From SIG653 sp045578045 (lineage in GTDB: Bacteria; Bacillota; Clostridia; Oscillospirales; CAG-382): a DNA stretch of 6,682 bases. The stretch spans positions 1 to 6,682 of the forward strand of contig JAZNJM010000008.1 in assembly GCA_045578045.1 (NCBI GenBank), in the 5' to 3' direction. The notes under the pieces are model-generated. The model saw only the letters and a program-made list of their open reading frames with translations, was not told where the DNA came from and searched no databases. Each line of letters begins with the position of its first letter. Position 1 is the first letter of the stretch. Below, one piece after another: positions 5,274 to 6,682 of the stretch. The translations under genes and the position numbers were made by a program.

Positions 5274-5293
5274 AAATTCACGGAGGTCTTTTC

Positions 5294-6682
5294 ATGAGCA
5301 AATCCAAAATTGTTGCGTTGATTATAGTTATTGCTTTAGTTGGCGGATTGGTTGCATTTGGCTTCATTTCAAGCTGTTCAACCTTATCGGGAAATGATAA
5401 GGGCGCAAGAATCCCGATTCATCTTGCTAGTTATCCCGAATCTTTTGATCCTGCAACTATTCAGTATGACGAAGATACTATTCAGTTCTTTAGCCTTATT
5501 TACAGCGGTCTTACCCGTATTAACTCAAAGGGTGAGGTTGAAGGTCTTTTAGCTGATGAATGGTATGGAGAATACAATAAGAGAGATGATGTATACAGAA
5601 TATACTTCAAGCTCAAGGAAACCTTCTGGAGCGATGGTTCACGTGTTTCTGCCGATGATGTTGTTTTTGCGTGGAAAAGAATTCTTTCTCCCGATTTTGA
5701 AAGTCCATATGCTTCTATGCTTTATCCCATAATGAACGCCGCAGAGGTTAAATCTGGCGATATGACAAGCGATGACTTAAAAATTGCTGCTCTTGACTGG
5801 GATATGCTTGAAGTTACAATTGATCCTCGTTGCACAACGATTATGGGTTCTGAAGCTAACGGAGAATTTAACCCCGATCTTTTTGCTGAAATCGTTGCTG
5901 CACCCGCTTTTACTCCTCTTAAAGAGGACGTTGTTACAAGAAACGAAGATACTTGGTATAACACAGCAACCGATTTAAGAACAAACGGTCCTTTCAAGGT
6001 TGCAAGTATGGAAGAAGACGTTCAGATAACTCTTGAACGTAATGCATATTTTATGCGTTCACCTGAAAAAGAAGACGATATTCCTCTTGATAAAAAGGTT
6101 CTTCCTCATAAACTCATTTGCTATTACGGAGATAAAGAGACCGAAGCTACATACACAATGTCTGATTTTATCAGCCAATATGATAACGGCGACCTCTTCT
6201 ATTTCTCTGGCTTTGACAAAACAGCTGCTGAAAAATTCACAAGTGCAAAGAAAACAGAAGTTATGTCAACATATGCTTTCTTCTTCAATACAAAGAATGA
6301 AGTTCTTGCAGATGCAGAAGTGAGAAATGCACTTTCTGCCGCTCTTGACAGAAATGCTATAGCAGAGCTTCTTGGTAATGGTGCGGTTGCCGCAACAGGT
6401 GTTGTTCCTCATAGCGTTTTCTATACAAGTGCAAAAGATACTTTCAGAAATAAAGCAGGAAACAAAATTTCCACTTCTGCTGATACTTCAAAAATTTCTG
6501 CTCTTTCCGGCAAAAAAGGTTCTTTCACCATTAGCTATCTTAAAACAGAAGACGGCCCTGCTGAAGAACTTATTGCAGAATATGCAGCAGGCGTTTGGAA
6601 TGAATTTGGTTACAAAGTTAAAACCAAGGGACTTAAACCAGAAGACTTTAAAAAAGCTCTTAGTACAGCCCCAGAAAATACT
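5294..6682 (+). CDS. Oligopeptide ABC transporter substrate-binding lipoprotein (SBP_bac_5, OppA/DppA type), N-terminal 463 residues
   Basis: The frame is open from the ATG at 5294 (GGAGG seven bases upstream) to the last base, so the C-terminus is missing. Residues 5-27 are a lipoprotein signal peptide with a lipobox I25-S26-S27-Cys28, so the mature protein is lipid-anchored to the outer face of the cytoplasmic membrane. The family 5 signature follows: YPESFDPATI (47-56), IYSGLTRINSKGEVEGLLADEW (69-90 region) and FWSDGSRVSADDVVFAWKRIL (111-131 region), then NGPFKV (231-236), typical of extracellular oligopeptide-binding proteins. VRNALSAALDRNAI (343-356) is the usual helix of the second lobe. 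OppA proteins are about 520-560 residues, so roughly 60-100 are cut off. The protein would capture peptides and deliver them to an Opp/Dpp permease; none is visible here, and permease genes may follow to the right. Peptide is the common substrate but nickel or sugar variants of the family exist. Confidence 0.93.
   Translation, partial: MSKSKIVALIIVIALVGGLVAFGFISSCSTLSGNDKGARIPIHLASYPESFDPATIQYDEDTIQFFSLIYSGLTRINSKGEVEGLLADEWYGEYNKRDDVYRIYFKLKETFWSDGSRVSADDVVFAWKRILSPDFESPYASMLYPIMNAAEVKSGDMTSDDLKIAALDWDMLEVTIDPRCTTIMGSEANGEFNPDLFAEIVAAPAFTPLKEDVVTRNEDTWYNTATDLRTNGPFKVASMEEDVQITLERNAYFMRSPEKEDDIPLDKKVLPHKLICYYGDKETEATYTMSDFISQYDNGDLFYFSGFDKTAAEKFTSAKKTEVMSTYAFFFNTKNEVLADAEVRNALSAALDRNAIAELLGNGAVAATGVVPHSVFYTSAKDTFRNKAGNKISTSADTSKISALSGKKGSFTISYLKTEDGPAEELIAEYAAGVWNEFGYKVKTKGLKPEDFKKALSTAPENT

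Larger units (their letters stand above)
4868..5293. other. Divergent AT-rich intergenic region, 426 bp
   Basis: No gene was found on either strand between the start of the Fur-family gene and the start of the peptide-binding lipoprotein. The left third holds the Fur-like boxes and three copies of AAT(T/A)ATGC (4904-4911, 4949-4956, 4973-4980). The middle holds a long dyad (5033-5069) overlapping a promoter, and a perfect 20-bp A/T palindrome (5114-5133). The right end holds a strong promoter and a possible leader hairpin. Long A and T tracts at several places would make this DNA intrinsically curved. Confidence 0.7.

Noticed and set aside
5340..6323. Several short open frames on both strands within 5340-6323
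   Set aside because: The continuous frame from 5294 to the right edge encodes a lipoprotein with clear SBP_bac_5 motifs. The others are frame shadows.

Overview
The window looks like part of a low-GC Gram-positive chromosome, most plausibly an anaerobic gut-type member of the Clostridia. That rests on strong AGGAG/GGAGG ribosome binding sites, TTGATT/TATAAT-type promoters, very AT-rich intergenic DNA, a Fur-family regulator, a cytoplasmic GH2 glycosidase and a lipobox-bearing oligopeptide-binding protein. The taxonomic placement is inference. No tRNA, rRNA, CRISPR array, transposase or phage gene was seen.

Layout. (1) 1-444, plus strand: the C-terminal end of a flotillin/SPFH protein, cut by the left edge. 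(2) 445-709: a gene-free spacer holding a two-copy tandem repeat of about 30 bp that begins in the flotillin stop codon, followed by a 94-bp inverted-repeat structure. (3) 710-2460, plus strand: two membrane-protein genes of unknown function, visibly richer in A+T than the flanking genes. (4) 2499-2545: a strong hairpin between convergent genes that works best as the terminator of the minus-strand GH2 gene. (5) 2615-4303, minus strand: a GH2 glycoside hydrolase with both catalytic glutamates. (6) 4304-4462: the GH2 promoter region, with a perfect TTGACA and repeated AGYTTTACA elements. (7) 4463-4867, minus strand: a Fur-family metalloregulator, possibly a zinc-type (Zur) member, with an unusual set of cysteines. 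(8) 4868-5293: a divergent, AT-rich intergenic region with Fur/PerR-like boxes near the regulator, a 37-bp dyad, a perfect 20-bp palindrome and two tandem TTGATT-17-TAnAAT promoters facing right. (9) 5294-6682, plus strand: an oligopeptide ABC transporter substrate-binding lipoprotein, cut by the right edge.

How the genes relate. The fur-like gene and the GH2 gene lie on the same strand, but a 159-bp gap with its own promoter suggests that GH2 is controlled separately, perhaps by the repeated elements in front of it. The Fur-like boxes upstream of the regulator fit autoregulation. The peptide-binding lipoprotein probably starts an opp/dpp-type operon continuing past the right edge, although no permease is visible. 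The two orphan membrane proteins have no recognisable partner. I do not see a clearly novel defence or mobile system. The best leads are the repeat and hairpin after the flotillin gene, the orphan membrane pair, the Cys-rich Fur protein and the operator-like repeats around the regulator and GH2 promoters.
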